Positions 9,836 through 18,480 of a DNA stretch of 64,000 bases are shown here, piece after piece. Within the stretch, counting starts at the first letter, position 1. Each line of letters begins with the position of its first letter. Source of the DNA: Stutzerimonas stutzeri. GTDB lineage: Bacteria > Pseudomonadota > Gammaproteobacteria > Pseudomonadales > Pseudomonadaceae. The notes under the pieces were generated by a model. It saw only the letters and a list, made by a program, of their open reading frames with translations, ran no database searches and had not been told where the DNA came from. Location: the NCBI RefSeq assembly GCF_024448895.1, contig NZ_JAMOIC010000005.1:186001-250000 (forward strand), in the 5' to 3' direction. The translations under genes were made by a program, and so were the position numbers.

Positions 9836-12670
9836 ATGGCCCTGTATCGTGAACTCGACTATGGCACCCCCGCCCGCACCGGCGCTCCGGTAACGGTGGA
9901 AATCGACGGCACGGCGATCAGCGTGCCCGCGGGCACTTCGGTGATGCGCGCCGCTCAGGAAGCCGGTATTTCTGTGCCCAAGCTGTGCGCCAGCGATAGC
10001 CTGGAGCCGTTCGGCTCGTGCCGCCTGTGCACGGTGGAGATCGAAGGCCGGCGCGGCTTTCCTGCTTCCTGCACTACTCCGGTCGAGCCAGGCATGAAGG
10101 TACGCACCCAGAGCCCCAAGCTCGCAGAACTGCGCCGCGGCACCATGGAGCTGTACATTTCCGACCACCCGTTGGACTGCCTGACATGCTCGGCGAACGG
10201 CAACTGCGAACTTCAGGACATGGCTGGAGTGGTCGGCCTGCGCGAGGTGCGCTACGACCCGGTGAAGACCCACCTGGCCGAGGCCAAGGATGAATCCAAC
10301 CCCTATTTCACCTATGACCCGGCCAAGTGCATCGTCTGCAACCGTTGCGTGCGTGCCTGCGAAGAGGTGCAAGGCACCTTCGCCCTGACTATCGATGGCC
10401 GTGGTTTCGACTCGCGGGTCGCAGCCAGCCAGGCCGAGGACTTCCTCGACTCCGAATGCGTGTCATGTGGCGCCTGCGTGAACGCCTGCCCGACCGCCAC
10501 CCTGACCGAAAAGTCGCTGATTGAAATGGGCCAGGCCGAGCGCAGCGTTACCACTACCTGCGCCTACTGCGGCGTAGGCTGCTCGTTCAAGGCCGAGGTC
10601 AAGGGCAACGAAGTAGTGCGCATGGTGCCGAACAAGGATGGCCACGCCAACCATGGCCACTCCTGCGTGAAGGGCCGCTTCGCCTGGGGTTACGCCACCC
10701 ACCCCGACCGTATCAAGACGCCGATGATCCGCGACAGTATCAACGAGCCCTGGCGGCCGGTGAGCTGGGACGAGGCGATTGGCTACGCCGCCCGGCGCTT
10801 CAAGGAAATCCAGGCGCAGTACGGCCAGAATTCGGTGGGCGGGCTGACGTCCTCGCGTTGCACCAATGAGGAAACCTATCTGGTTCAGAAGTTGGTACGC
10901 GCCGCCTTCGGCAACAACAACGTCGACACCTGTGCGAGGGTTTGCCATTCGCCCACCGGCTACGGCCTGAAGGTTACGCTTGGCGAATCCGCCGGTACTC
11001 AGGACTTCGACTCGGTGTTGTCGGCCGACGTGGTGCTGGTGATCGGCGCCAACCCCACCGACGGGCACCCCGTCTTCGGTTCACAACTCAAGCGTCGGCT
11101 GCGCGAGGGCGCCCGGCTGATCGTTGCCGACCCACGCGGCATCGATCTGGTACGCGGTCCGCACGTCAAGGCCGACCACCATCTGCAACTGCGCCCTGGC
11201 AGCAATGTCGCCCTGCTCAATAGCCTGGCGCACGTGATCGTCACGGAGAACCTGGTGGACGAGGCCTTCGTCGCCGAGCGCTGCGAAGCCGAGGCATTCG
11301 AACAGTGGCGCGCATTTGTCGGTGAGCAGCGCAACAGCCCCGAAACCATGCAGGAGCTGACCGGCGTGCCGGCCGCCACAGTGCGCGCCGCGGCGCGTCT
11401 GTACGCCACCGGCGGCAATGCCGCGATTTACTACGGCCTCGGTGTCACCGAGCACAGCCAGGGTTCGTCGACCGTCATGGCAATCGCCAACCTGGCCATG
11501 GCCACCGGCAATATCGGCAGACCGGGCGTGGGCGTGAACCCGTTGCGCGGGCAGAACAACGTGCAAGGTTCCTGTGACATGGGCTCTTTCCCGCACGAGC
11601 TGCCGGGTTATCGTCACGTTTCCGATCCGGTGGCGCGGCCACAGTTCGAAGACGCCTGGGGCGTCAAGCTGCTCGACGAGCCGGGCTTGCGCATTCCGAA
11701 CATGCTGGCGGCGGCGCACGCAGGGACTTTCAAAGGGCTGTATATCCAGGGCGAGGACCCGGCGCAGTCGGATCCCGATACCCAGCACGTCACCGATGCG
11801 CTCAAGGCCATGGAATGTGTTGTGGTGCAGGACCTGTTCCTCAACGAAACCGCCAAGTTTGCCCACGTGTTCCTGCCTGGCGCCTCCTTCCTTGAGAAGA
11901 ACGGCACCTTCACCAACGCCGAGCGGCGCATCTCGCCGGTGCGCAAGGTGATGCCGGCGCTGGCGGGCAAGGAAGACTGGGAAGTGACGGTGGCGCTGTC
12001 CAACGCCCTCGGCTATCCAATGAATTACACCCATCCGTCGCAGATCATGGACGAGATCGCCAGCCTGACCCCGACATTCACCGGCGTCAGCTACGCCAAG
12101 CTCGATCGCATGGGCAGCATTCAGTGGCCATGCAACGACGAGGCGCCGGAAGGCACGCCGATCATGCATGAGGACGCATTCGTGCGCGGCAAGGGGCGCT
12201 TCGTGATCACCGAGTTCATCGCCACCGACGAGCGCACCTCGCGCAAGCGTCCGCTGGTGCTGACCACCGGCCGGATTCTGTCGCAGTACAACGTGGGTGC
12301 GCAGACTCGACGTACTGCCAACAAGGCCTGGCACGCCGAGGATATTCTCGAGCTGCACCCAGTGGACGCCGAGGACCGTGGCATCGAGAACGGAGACTGG
12401 GTCGGCATCAACAGCCGTGCGGGCGAGACGGTGATGCGCGCCAAGGTCACCCAGCGCATGCAGCCCGGCGTGGTGTACACCACCTTCCACCACCCGGAAT
12501 CCGGTGCCAACGTGATCACCACTGACAACTCGGACTGGGCGACCAATTGCCCCGAGTACAAGGTCACCGCCGTGCAGGTGCGCAAGGTCGAGGTGCCCTC
12601 GAAGTGGCAGCAGGAATTCGATGCCTTCACCCGTGAGCAGGTGAACCTGCTGCCCGTGGTGCAGCTGTGA
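9836..12670 (+). CDS. fdsA: NAD-dependent formate dehydrogenase, catalytic molybdenum subunit
   Basis: A 944-residue molybdopterin subunit that oxidises formate to CO2. Domains in order: NuoG-like 2Fe-2S ferredoxin (CASDSLEPFGSCRLC), the His-Cys cluster motif HPLDCLTCSANGNC, a two-cluster ferredoxin segment (CIVCNRCVRAC; CVSCGACVNACPTATL), the 4Fe-4S site of the Mo domain (CAYCGVGC ... CVKGRF), then the bis-MGD domains. The Mo ligand is cysteine at residue ~370 in ARVCHSPT, next to the conserved His, so this is a Cys rather than selenocysteine enzyme. ATG 9836 is chosen over an upstream in-frame start that overlaps fdsB, because GGAGG sits at 9825-9829. Confidence 0.96.
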   Translation: MALYRELDYGTPARTGAPVTVEIDGTAISVPAGTSVMRAAQEAGISVPKLCASDSLEPFGSCRLCTVEIEGRRGFPASCTTPVEPGMKVRTQSPKLAELRRGTMELYISDHPLDCLTCSANGNCELQDMAGVVGLREVRYDPVKTHLAEAKDESNPYFTYDPAKCIVCNRCVRACEEVQGTFALTIDGRGFDSRVAASQAEDFLDSECVSCGACVNACPTATLTEKSLIEMGQAERSVTTTCAYCGVGCSFKAEVKGNEVVRMVPNKDGHANHGHSCVKGRFAWGYATHPDRIKTPMIRDSINEPWRPVSWDEAIGYAARRFKEIQAQYGQNSVGGLTSSRCTNEETYLVQKLVRAAFGNNNVDTCARVCHSPTGYGLKVTLGESAGTQDFDSVLSADVVLVIGANPTDGHPVFGSQLKRRLREGARLIVADPRGIDLVRGPHVKADHHLQLRPGSNVALLNSLAHVIVTENLVDEAFVAERCEAEAFEQWRAFVGEQRNSPETMQELTGVPAATVRAAARLYATGGNAAIYYGLGVTEHSQGSSTVMAIANLAMATGNIGRPGVGVNPLRGQNNVQGSCDMGSFPHELPGYRHVSDPVARPQFEDAWGVKLLDEPGLRIPNMLAAAHAGTFKGLYIQGEDPAQSDPDTQHVTDALKAMECVVVQDLFLNETAKFAHVFLPGASFLEKNGTFTNAERRISPVRKVMPALAGKEDWEVTVALSNALGYPMNYTHPSQIMDEIASLTPTFTGVSYAKLDRMGSIQWPCNDEAPEGTPIMHEDAFVRGKGRFVITEFIATDERTSRKRPLVLTTGRILSQYNVGAQTRRTANKAWHAEDILELHPVDAEDRGIENGDWVGINSRAGETVMRAKVTQRMQPGVVYTTFHHPESGANVITTDNSDWATNCPEYKVTAVQVRKVEVPSKWQQEFDAFTREQVNLLPVVQL

Positions 12671-12690
12671 GTCTTATCGCAGCGACAGCC

Positions 12691-12750
12691 GCACGCGGGG
12701 CGCACCATGCGTCCCCGTGCCGCGCCTCGCACCCTGCCGGTGCGGTTTTC
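12691..12750 (+). terminator. Two hairpins in the fdsA-fdsD gap (possible attenuator or processing site)
   Basis: The 103-nt gap between fdsA and fdsD contrasts with the tight joins upstream. It holds an imperfect hairpin at 12691-12720 (GCACGCGGGGCGCA pairing with TGCGTCCCCGTGC) and a second stem CGCACC (12728-12733) / GGTGCG (12739-12744) followed by GTTTTC. The second looks like a weak intrinsic terminator that could lower expression of the two accessory genes. Confidence 0.5.
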
Positions 12751-12773
12751 AGCTCAATCAGCGGAGCACGTTC

Positions 12774-13019
12774 ATGGGAATGAATGCCACGCAACTGATC
12801 AAGATGGCGAACCAGATCGGTGCCTTCTTTGCTTCCCAGCCCGACCCCAGGCATGCACGATCGGATTTCGCGCAGCACCTCAAGCGCCAGTGGGACCCGC
12901 AGATGCGCATGGCGCTCTACGCTCACCTGGATGCCACTGCCGGGAAAGGGCTGAATCCATTCGTACTGGAGGCGATGAGTGGACTACGCGAGCAGATCGA
13001 ACCGAAGGTACAGGCCTGA
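12774..13019 (+). CDS. fdsD: NAD-dependent formate dehydrogenase, delta subunit
   Basis: An 81-residue small protein matching FdsD, the accessory/structural delta subunit. It starts MGMNATQLIKMANQIGAFF and has the conserved FAQHLKRQWDPQMRMAL segment in which the RxWDPRM-type core is recognisable. GGAG at 12762-12765 supports the ATG at 12774; the reading frame extends upstream but without a ribosome site. Its biochemical role is poorly defined in the literature I know; assembly or stability of FdsA is the usual suggestion. It is placed before fdhD here. Confidence 0.88.
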   Translation: MGMNATQLIKMANQIGAFFASQPDPRHARSDFAQHLKRQWDPQMRMALYAHLDATAGKGLNPFVLEAMSGLREQIEPKVQA

Positions 13020-13060
13020 ATCGAATACCCTTACAGCTCGACTGCAAGGAAATCACCGAT

Positions 13061-13891
13061 ATGCCTCGTCCTGCGCCTCTTACTGCCGCCGCGTCCATCG
13101 CAAGCTTAACGCCGGATGCATATACCTATACCGAGCTGGATGGCGCCGAGGCCACGGGCTCCGCGGTACTGGCCGAAGAGTGCGCCCTGGCCATCTCCTA
13201 TAACGGCATCAGCCATGCGGTGATGATGGTATCGCCCAGTGCCCTGGAGGACTTCGTTGTTGGCTTCAGCCTGAGCGGTGAGGTGGTCGTCGGTATCGAC
13301 GACATACATGACATCCAGCTCAACCGTCGCGACGAGGCGTTCAGCGCCGAGGTGCAGATCGGCAATAGGGCGTTCTGGGCGCTCAAGGAGCAGCGCCGTA
13401 ATCTGGCCGGCACCAGCGGCTGTGGGCTCTGCGGCGTAGAGGCCATCGACCAGGCGTTGCCGCAACTGACCGCGCTGACGCCGGGCTCGTTGCCGCCGGC
13501 CGCGCATCTGCACGGCTTGCGTGAGCGAATAAACGACGCGCAGCGCCTGGCGCGTCAGAGCGGCGCGCTGCATGCCGCGCTGTTCGTCGACGAGCAGGGT
13601 GAAATCGTGCTGTGCCGCGAAGACATCGGCCGGCACAACGCGTTGGACAAGCTGATTGGCGCGCTGAGTCGTGAAGATCGTGACGGGCGCCAGGGCTTTG
13701 CCGTTGTTACCAGCCGATGCAGCCTGGAGCTCATCCACAAGGCCGTGCGTGCGCGGTTGTCGACTCTGGTCAGCCTCTCGGCGCCGACCGACCTTTGCGT
13801 GCGCTGGGCGCGCCAGCACCACCTCAATCTGATCCACCTGCCGCACCACAACGCACCGCGGGTCTATAGCCCCGGCGCGGGCACGCGATAG
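13061..13891 (+). CDS. fdhD: Formate dehydrogenase accessory sulfurtransferase FdhD
   Basis: A 276-residue FdhD/FdsC protein that transfers sulfur to the bis-MGD cofactor before it enters FdsA. The key cysteine pair is in SGCGLCGVEAI (~residue 120), and REDIGRHNALDKLIG (~residue 190) is the conserved family core. ATG 13061 is 41 nt after fdsD; an earlier in-frame extension exists but would overlap fdsD and lacks family support. The gene closes the fds operon and converges on the kinase at 13907 with 15 nt between stops. Confidence 0.93.
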   Translation: MPRPAPLTAAASIASLTPDAYTYTELDGAEATGSAVLAEECALAISYNGISHAVMMVSPSALEDFVVGFSLSGEVVVGIDDIHDIQLNRRDEAFSAEVQIGNRAFWALKEQRRNLAGTSGCGLCGVEAIDQALPQLTALTPGSLPPAAHLHGLRERINDAQRLARQSGALHAALFVDEQGEIVLCREDIGRHNALDKLIGALSREDRDGRQGFAVVTSRCSLELIHKAVRARLSTLVSLSAPTDLCVRWARQHHLNLIHLPHHNAPRVYSPGAGTR

Positions 13892-13907
13892 CCGTCACTG
13901 CCCGCGC
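13875..13907. terminator. Bidirectional hairpin between fdhD and the kinase
   Basis: GCGCGGGCA (13875-13883) pairs perfectly with TGCCCGCGC (13899-13907) across the two convergent stop codons. No strong U-tract is present on either side, so termination may be Rho-assisted. Confidence 0.5.
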
Positions 13908-16018
13908 TATTCCGGGTCCTCGGGCGAGCGCGCCAGCATATTGCGCACTCGCGTCGCCAGATGGTCGATGGCGAACGGCTTGCTGATCATGTCCATGTCG
14001 GTATCGAGAAAGCCGCTGCTGGCGGCCTGCTCGGCATAACCGGTCATGAACAGGACGCGCAGGCCCGGGCGGTGCTGGCGGGCAATATCGGCAAGCTGGC
14101 GCCCGTTCATTCCCGGCAGCCCGACATCCGAAACCAGCAAGTCGATGCGCGCGCCGCTTTGCAGAATCTTCACCGCAGCGTTGGCCTCTGCCGCTTCCAG
14201 CGCTGCATAGCCGAGCATGCCGAGGACATCGACCACCAGCATGCGCACGGCTGGATCATCTTCGACCACCAGCACGGTTTCGCCTTCAAGGGCCTGAGGC
14301 GTCTGGTCCAGCGACTTGGCGCTCTCGATGGCTGCGGCCGCGTCATGATGGGCGGGAAGATAGAGGGTGACCTCGGTGCCTTTGTCGGGCTCGCTGCAGA
14401 TATGTACGTGGCCGCCCGCCTGCCGCGCGAAGCCATAGATCATCGACAGCCCCAGGCCGGTGCCCTGGCCGATGGGTTTGGTGGTGAAGAACGGCTCGAA
14501 GGCGGCGGCCAACACCTTGGGCGTCATGCCACAGCCGCTGTCGAGCACGCTGAGGCTGACATAACGCCCTGGCGGCAGCTCGCCGACTTCGGACTGGCTC
14601 ACCAGCCGCACGTTGGCGGTGGTGATGTAGAGGCTGCCACCCTTGGGCATGGCATCCCTTGCGTTGATGACCAGATTGAGCAGGGCGCTTTCCAGCTGAT
14701 TCTCATCACTATTGGCCGGCCAGAGCTCGTGTTCAAGCTGAGCGTCCACGAGGATGTGGCTGCCAAGGGTGCGTACCATGAGGTCGCGCATGGACTCGAC
14801 CAGTGCGTTGAGGTCGACACGTTTGAGGTTCAGCGGCTGACGCCGGGCAAAGGCCAACAGCCGGTGAGTCAGCGCCGCGGCGCGGTTGGCCGAGGTCGTG
14901 GCAGCATCAATGAAACGTTGGGTTTCGGCATGTCGGCCGGACGCGTTGTAGCGCTGGATCAGATCCAGGCCGCCGATGATTCCGGTGAGCATGTTGTTGA
15001 AATCGTGGGCGATGCCGCCGGTGAGCTGGCCCACCGCTTCCATCTTCTGGGCCTGGCGAAGGGCCTCCTGCGCCTGCTCGCGGCTGGCCATTTCCTTGAG
15101 CAACCGCTCGTAGACCTCAGCCAGTGCATTGGTACGTTCCTGAACGCGGCTTTCCAGGGTTTCATTGAGTTCGCGCAGCGCCTGTTCGGCCTGCCAGCGT
15201 TCGGTGACATCCTGCGCCAGCACGAAGAAGCCCAGCACTTCGCCGTGCTCATCGCGGCGTGGCAGGTAATGCATCAGCGACTGGCGCGGGCGCCCATCTT
15301 TGTGCGGCAGGTGCGCTTCGAAGACCACGTCCTCGCCGGCCAGCGTCCGGGCGATTTCGTTCGCGCGCACGCTGATGGCTCGCTCGCCGACCACCTCGAC
15401 CAGGCTTTTGCCGTAGAGCCAGGCGGGCGAATGGCCGAACCATTCTTCGTAGTAGCGGTTGTTGTAACGGTAGCGCTGATCCTTGTCGACGTAGCCGATC
15501 AGCACCGGCAGCGCGTCGACGATCATCTTCATTTCGCTTTCCCGGCGGCGCAGCGCTTCTTCTTCGCTATGACGCAGGCACAGGAGTTGCCCACCAATCG
15601 ACGCGCCATCGCGGACCGGGCTCAGCGACAGGTCGACCCAAACGCTTTCGCCTGTCTCGACGTCGTCAACAAAATATTGATGGTGCAGTTGGATGGCGTC
15701 GCCCTGCGCTGCGATTGCGCGCGCATCGATCAGCTCGGGCCAGGCCTTGGCCCAGGTTTCCGCGGCCGGCTGGCCCAGTGCGGAGGGGTGCTGACGGCCG
15801 ATCAGTTCGGCGTGGGCATCGTTGTATAGCTGCATGCCGGCCTCGCCCCAGAGCACGCACATGGGCAGTGGAGCATCCAGCAAGGTGTCGAGCAGAACCC
15901 GCAGTGCGACGGGCCAACCATCAACCGGTCCCAGCGCTGTTGCGCCCCAGTCATGGTCCCTGATGCGCCGGCCCATCTCACTACGGTCATGCGGCCAGAG
16001 CCCTGGATCTACAGCCAT
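13907..16018 (-). CDS. Cytoplasmic PAS-PAS hybrid histidine kinase with receiver domain
   Basis: A 703-residue sensor without predicted transmembrane segments. Two PAS domains (~residues 45-155 and 165-280) are followed by a coiled coil (~280-330), a HisKA domain with [17 protein letters not shown] (phospho-acceptor His at ~338), a HATPase domain ([33 protein letters not shown]), and a C-terminal receiver with Asp in [10 protein letters not shown] (~631) and the MTGYAE switch region. The N-terminus carries the [11 protein letters not shown] motif often seen in PAS sensors of this type. No cognate response regulator is adjacent. ATG 16018 is used; a second Met 14 codons on is possible. Signal unknown. 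Confidence 0.9.
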   Translation of the reverse strand: MAVDPGLWPHDRSEMGRRIRDHDWGATALGPVDGWPVALRVLLDTLLDAPLPMCVLWGEAGMQLYNDAHAELIGRQHPSALGQPAAETWAKAWPELIDARAIAAQGDAIQLHHQYFVDDVETGESVWVDLSLSPVRDGASIGGQLLCLRHSEEEALRRRESEMKMIVDALPVLIGYVDKDQRYRYNNRYYEEWFGHSPAWLYGKSLVEVVGERAISVRANEIARTLAGEDVVFEAHLPHKDGRPRQSLMHYLPRRDEHGEVLGFFVLAQDVTERWQAEQALRELNETLESRVQERTNALAEVYERLLKEMASREQAQEALRQAQKMEAVGQLTGGIAHDFNNMLTGIIGGLDLIQRYNASGRHAETQRFIDAATTSANRAAALTHRLLAFARRQPLNLKRVDLNALVESMRDLMVRTLGSHILVDAQLEHELWPANSDENQLESALLNLVINARDAMPKGGSLYITTANVRLVSQSEVGELPPGRYVSLSVLDSGCGMTPKVLAAAFEPFFTTKPIGQGTGLGLSMIYGFARQAGGHVHICSEPDKGTEVTLYLPAHHDAAAAIESAKSLDQTPQALEGETVLVVEDDPAVRMLVVDVLGMLGYAALEAAEANAAVKILQSGARIDLLVSDVGLPGMNGRQLADIARQHRPGLRVLFMTGYAEQAASSGFLDTDMDMISKPFAIDHLATRVRNMLARSPEDPE

Positions 16019-16190
16019 AAGTCATCCATCAAGGCGCGGCGGTCGAATCCACGACCTCGCGCGTGGCGGCATTCATTTGCCCGGTGCGGTTCGGCGCATG
16101 CCTGGCCGCCCTGTATACGTCATGCGTGCGAGTGACCGGATGACACCGGGCCCGCAGGGGATGAAGTTAAGCACGACAGCGGGGTTTCGT

Positions 16191-16871
16191 TCAGGCCGCA
16201 TGGCCCTGAAGACTGCGAATCAGGTCCAGATAATCATCTACCGCGGCGAACTCTTCAGTGTTTTTCTGCCCGCGACGGCTGTCCGGCTCGCTGATCGCCA
16301 GTAAATGGGCGACGCCGAATGCGCGGGCGCTGCGCAGGACCGGCAGGCTGTCGTCAATGAACAGAGCCCTGGCTGGGTCGAAGTCCAGATCTGCCTTCAG
16401 GGCATACCAGAACTGCGCCTGCTCCTTGGGGAAACCGTAATCGTGCGAGCTGATGAGACGGTCGAACCAGGGCGCCAGCTCGATGCGTTCGAGCTTGAGC
16501 GACAGAGAGTCGCGGTGGGCGTTGGTGATCAGCACCACCTGCTTGCCTGACTGGCGCAACGCGGCGAGGAACTCGTCAGCTGCTGGGCGCAAGGCGATCA
16601 GCTCGGCGATCTCGCGCTTCATCTCGCGGATCGGCAGGTTCAGTTCGCGGGTCCAGTAATCCAGGCAGTACCAGGTGAGCTTGCCTTCATGGGCATGAAA
16701 CAGCGGCGCCAGTTCCAGCTCGGCCATGGCTGGGCTGATGCCATGCACCTCGGCGTAACGCTGGGGTAATAATTCGAGCCAGAAGTGGTTATCGAAATGC
16801 AGATCCAGCAGCGTGCCATCCATGTCCAGCAGGACGGTGTCGATCTCGGACCAGGGCAGGGAAGCGATCAT
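16191..16871 (-). CDS. yrfG: GMP/IMP nucleotidase, HAD superfamily (YrfG)
   Basis: A 226-residue HAD phosphatase matching YrfG, a purine nucleotide 5'-nucleotidase. The four HAD motifs are present: LLDMDGTLLDLHFDN (I), LITNAHRD (II), FPKEQAQFW (III Lys) and FIDDSLPVL (IV). I start at ATG 16871, where the family sequence (MIASLPWSEIDTVL) begins, not at a GTG 22 codons upstream. It is divergent from nudE with about 120 nt between, as commonly seen in pseudomonads. Confidence 0.92.
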   Translation of the reverse strand: MIASLPWSEIDTVLLDMDGTLLDLHFDNHFWLELLPQRYAEVHGISPAMAELELAPLFHAHEGKLTWYCLDYWTRELNLPIREMKREIAELIALRPAADEFLAALRQSGKQVVLITNAHRDSLSLKLERIELAPWFDRLISSHDYGFPKEQAQFWYALKADLDFDPARALFIDDSLPVLRSARAFGVAHLLAISEPDSRRGQKNTEEFAAVDDYLDLIRSLQGHAA

Positions 16872-16991
16872 GGCGGGCTCATCGTTCGGTGGTGGGGCAA
16901 TGGTGCGACAGCCGTCGGTTCGATGCAAAGCGTTCACGGTCAGTGCAAAAAGCCGGGTTATGATTACGGTTCGCGTTTCAAGGAACCCCCC

Positions 16992-17558
16992 ATGCGCCAG
17001 AAACCTACCGTGCTTGCCCGTGAGATCGTCGCCACTAGCCGCCTGTTCCGCGTCGAGGAGCTGCAGCTGCGGTTTTCCAACGGCGTCGAGCGTACCTACG
17101 AACGACTGGTCGGCAAGGGCGTCGGCTATGGCGCGGTGATGATCGTCGCGCTGGAAGCCGACGGGCGCGCGCTGTTGATCGAGGAATACTGCGGCGGTAC
17201 CGATACCTATGAGCTGTCGCTGCCCAAAGGGCTGATCGAGCCGGGCGAAGACGTCCTCGACGCCGCCAACCGTGAACTGAAAGAAGAAGCCGGCTTTGGC
17301 GCCCGTAGCCTCGAGCTGCTGACCGAGCTGTCGCTCTCTCCCGGCTACATGAGCCAGAAGATCCAGGTGGTGCTGGCGCGCGATCTCTACCCCGAGCAGT
17401 TACCCGGCGACGAACCCGAGCCGATGCGCGTCGACCGGGTCGATCTGCGCGAACTCTCCAGCCTCGTCCAGAACCCGCAGTTCAGCGAGGGGCGTGCCCT
17501 GGCGGCGTTATACCTGGCGCGTGATCTGCTGATCCAGCGTGGGGAGTTCGTATTGTGA
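16992..17558 (+). CDS. nudE: ADP compounds hydrolase NudE (Nudix)
   Basis: A 188-residue Nudix hydrolase acting on ADP-ribose, NADH and Ap3A-type compounds. The Nudix box GLIEPGEDVLDAANRELKEE (~residues 79-98) has all conserved residues (G-x5-E-x7-REUxEExGU). Ribosome site AAGGAA precedes ATG 16992. It overlaps the next gene by 4 nt (GTGA), so nudE and cysQ are translationally coupled. Confidence 0.92.
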   Translation: MRQKPTVLAREIVATSRLFRVEELQLRFSNGVERTYERLVGKGVGYGAVMIVALEADGRALLIEEYCGGTDTYELSLPKGLIEPGEDVLDAANRELKEEAGFGARSLELLTELSLSPGYMSQKIQVVLARDLYPEQLPGDEPEPMRVDRVDLRELSSLVQNPQFSEGRALAALYLARDLLIQRGEFVL

Positions 17559-18370
17559 GTCATCCTTATCTGGCACCCGTCATCGAGCTGGTGCGCAACG
17601 CCGGTGAAGTCATCCTTCCGCATTGGCGCACCGATGTGCAGGTTCACGAAAAGGCCGATTCATCGCCGGTGACGGCTGCCGACATGGCCGCACATCACCT
17701 GTTGCTCGACGGCCTTCGCGCGCTGGACGCAGCCATTCCGGTGCTTTCAGAAGAAGACTGCGATCTCGCCTTGGCCGAGCGCGCCGGCTGGACACGCTGG
17801 TGGCTGGTCGACCCGCTGGACGGCACCAAGGAATTCATCGCCGGCAGCGAGGAGTTCACCGTCAACGTGGCGCTGATCGAACAGGGGCGTGTGCTCTTCG
17901 GCGTCGTGGGCATTCCGGCCAATGGCCGTTGCTATTACGGCGGCGTGGATTTCGGCGCCTGGCGCGCTGAAGCGGACGGTGCCGCGCGACCGCTGCAGGT
18001 TCGGCACGAGGTCGCCGAAGGGTTTACGGTGGTCGCCAGCCGCCGGCACTCGAGCCCGGCGCAGGAGCGGTTGCTCGATGGGCTGCGTCAGCGCTTCGGA
18101 GAATTGGTGCTGGCCAATGTCGGCAGTTCTTTGAAGCTATGTCTGTTGGCCGAAGGCGCCGCTGACTGTTATCCACGGCTGGCGCCAACCTCGCAATGGG
18201 ATACCGCCGCGGCGCAGGGCGTGCTCGAGGGGGCTGGCGGCGAGGTACTCGATATCGGCGGGGCGATGCTGACCTACGAGGCGCGCGAAAGCTACCTCAA
18301 CCCATCCTTCCTGGCGTTGCCCCGCAATGTCGAATGGCGCGCCGAACTGATAGAACTGGCGAGCCGCTAG
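17555..18370 (+). CDS. cysQ: 3'(2'),5'-bisphosphate nucleotidase CysQ
   Basis: A 271-residue inositol-monophosphatase-fold enzyme that converts PAP to AMP, clearing the by-product of sulfate assimilation. The metal-site motifs are SEEDCDLA, DPLDGTKEF and QWDTAAAQGVLEGAGG. It starts with GTG overlapping the nudE stop. A hairpin with a TGTTT tail follows the gene. Confidence 0.92.
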   Translation: MSHPYLAPVIELVRNAGEVILPHWRTDVQVHEKADSSPVTAADMAAHHLLLDGLRALDAAIPVLSEEDCDLALAERAGWTRWWLVDPLDGTKEFIAGSEEFTVNVALIEQGRVLFGVVGIPANGRCYYGGVDFGAWRAEADGAARPLQVRHEVAEGFTVVASRRHSSPAQERLLDGLRQRFGELVLANVGSSLKLCLLAEGAADCYPRLAPTSQWDTAAAQGVLEGAGGEVLDIGGAMLTYEARESYLNPSFLALPRNVEWRAELIELASR

Positions 18371-18390
18371 ACGCAGGATGAGCGCGAGCC

Positions 18391-18414
18391 GGACCGACTG
18401 ACCGGTCCTGTTTG
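18391..18414 (+). terminator. Candidate terminator after cysQ
   Basis: GGACCG (18391-18396) and CGGTCC (18403-18408) flank a 6-nt loop and are followed by TGTTT. Short stem, weak U-tract, but well placed 20 nt after the cysQ stop. Confidence 0.5.
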
Positions 18415-18480
18415 CGGCCATGCTAGGATCTCGCACCGTGGCCAAGCCAGGCGCTTGAGCCGGACCGCTGGAGCTTCGCT

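Noticed and set aside
11081-12493. Long open frame antisense to fdsA
   Set aside because: The sequence is low-complexity and His/Arg-rich, with no family features; fdsA is certain.
9836-12670. Selenocysteine (in-frame TGA) in the formate dehydrogenase
   Set aside because: The Mo-ligand codon is TGC (Cys) and no internal TGA interrupts fdsA.
13961-15829. 622-codon plus-strand frame inside the hybrid kinase
   Set aside because: Kinase motifs on the minus strand are complete; the plus frame is a shadow.
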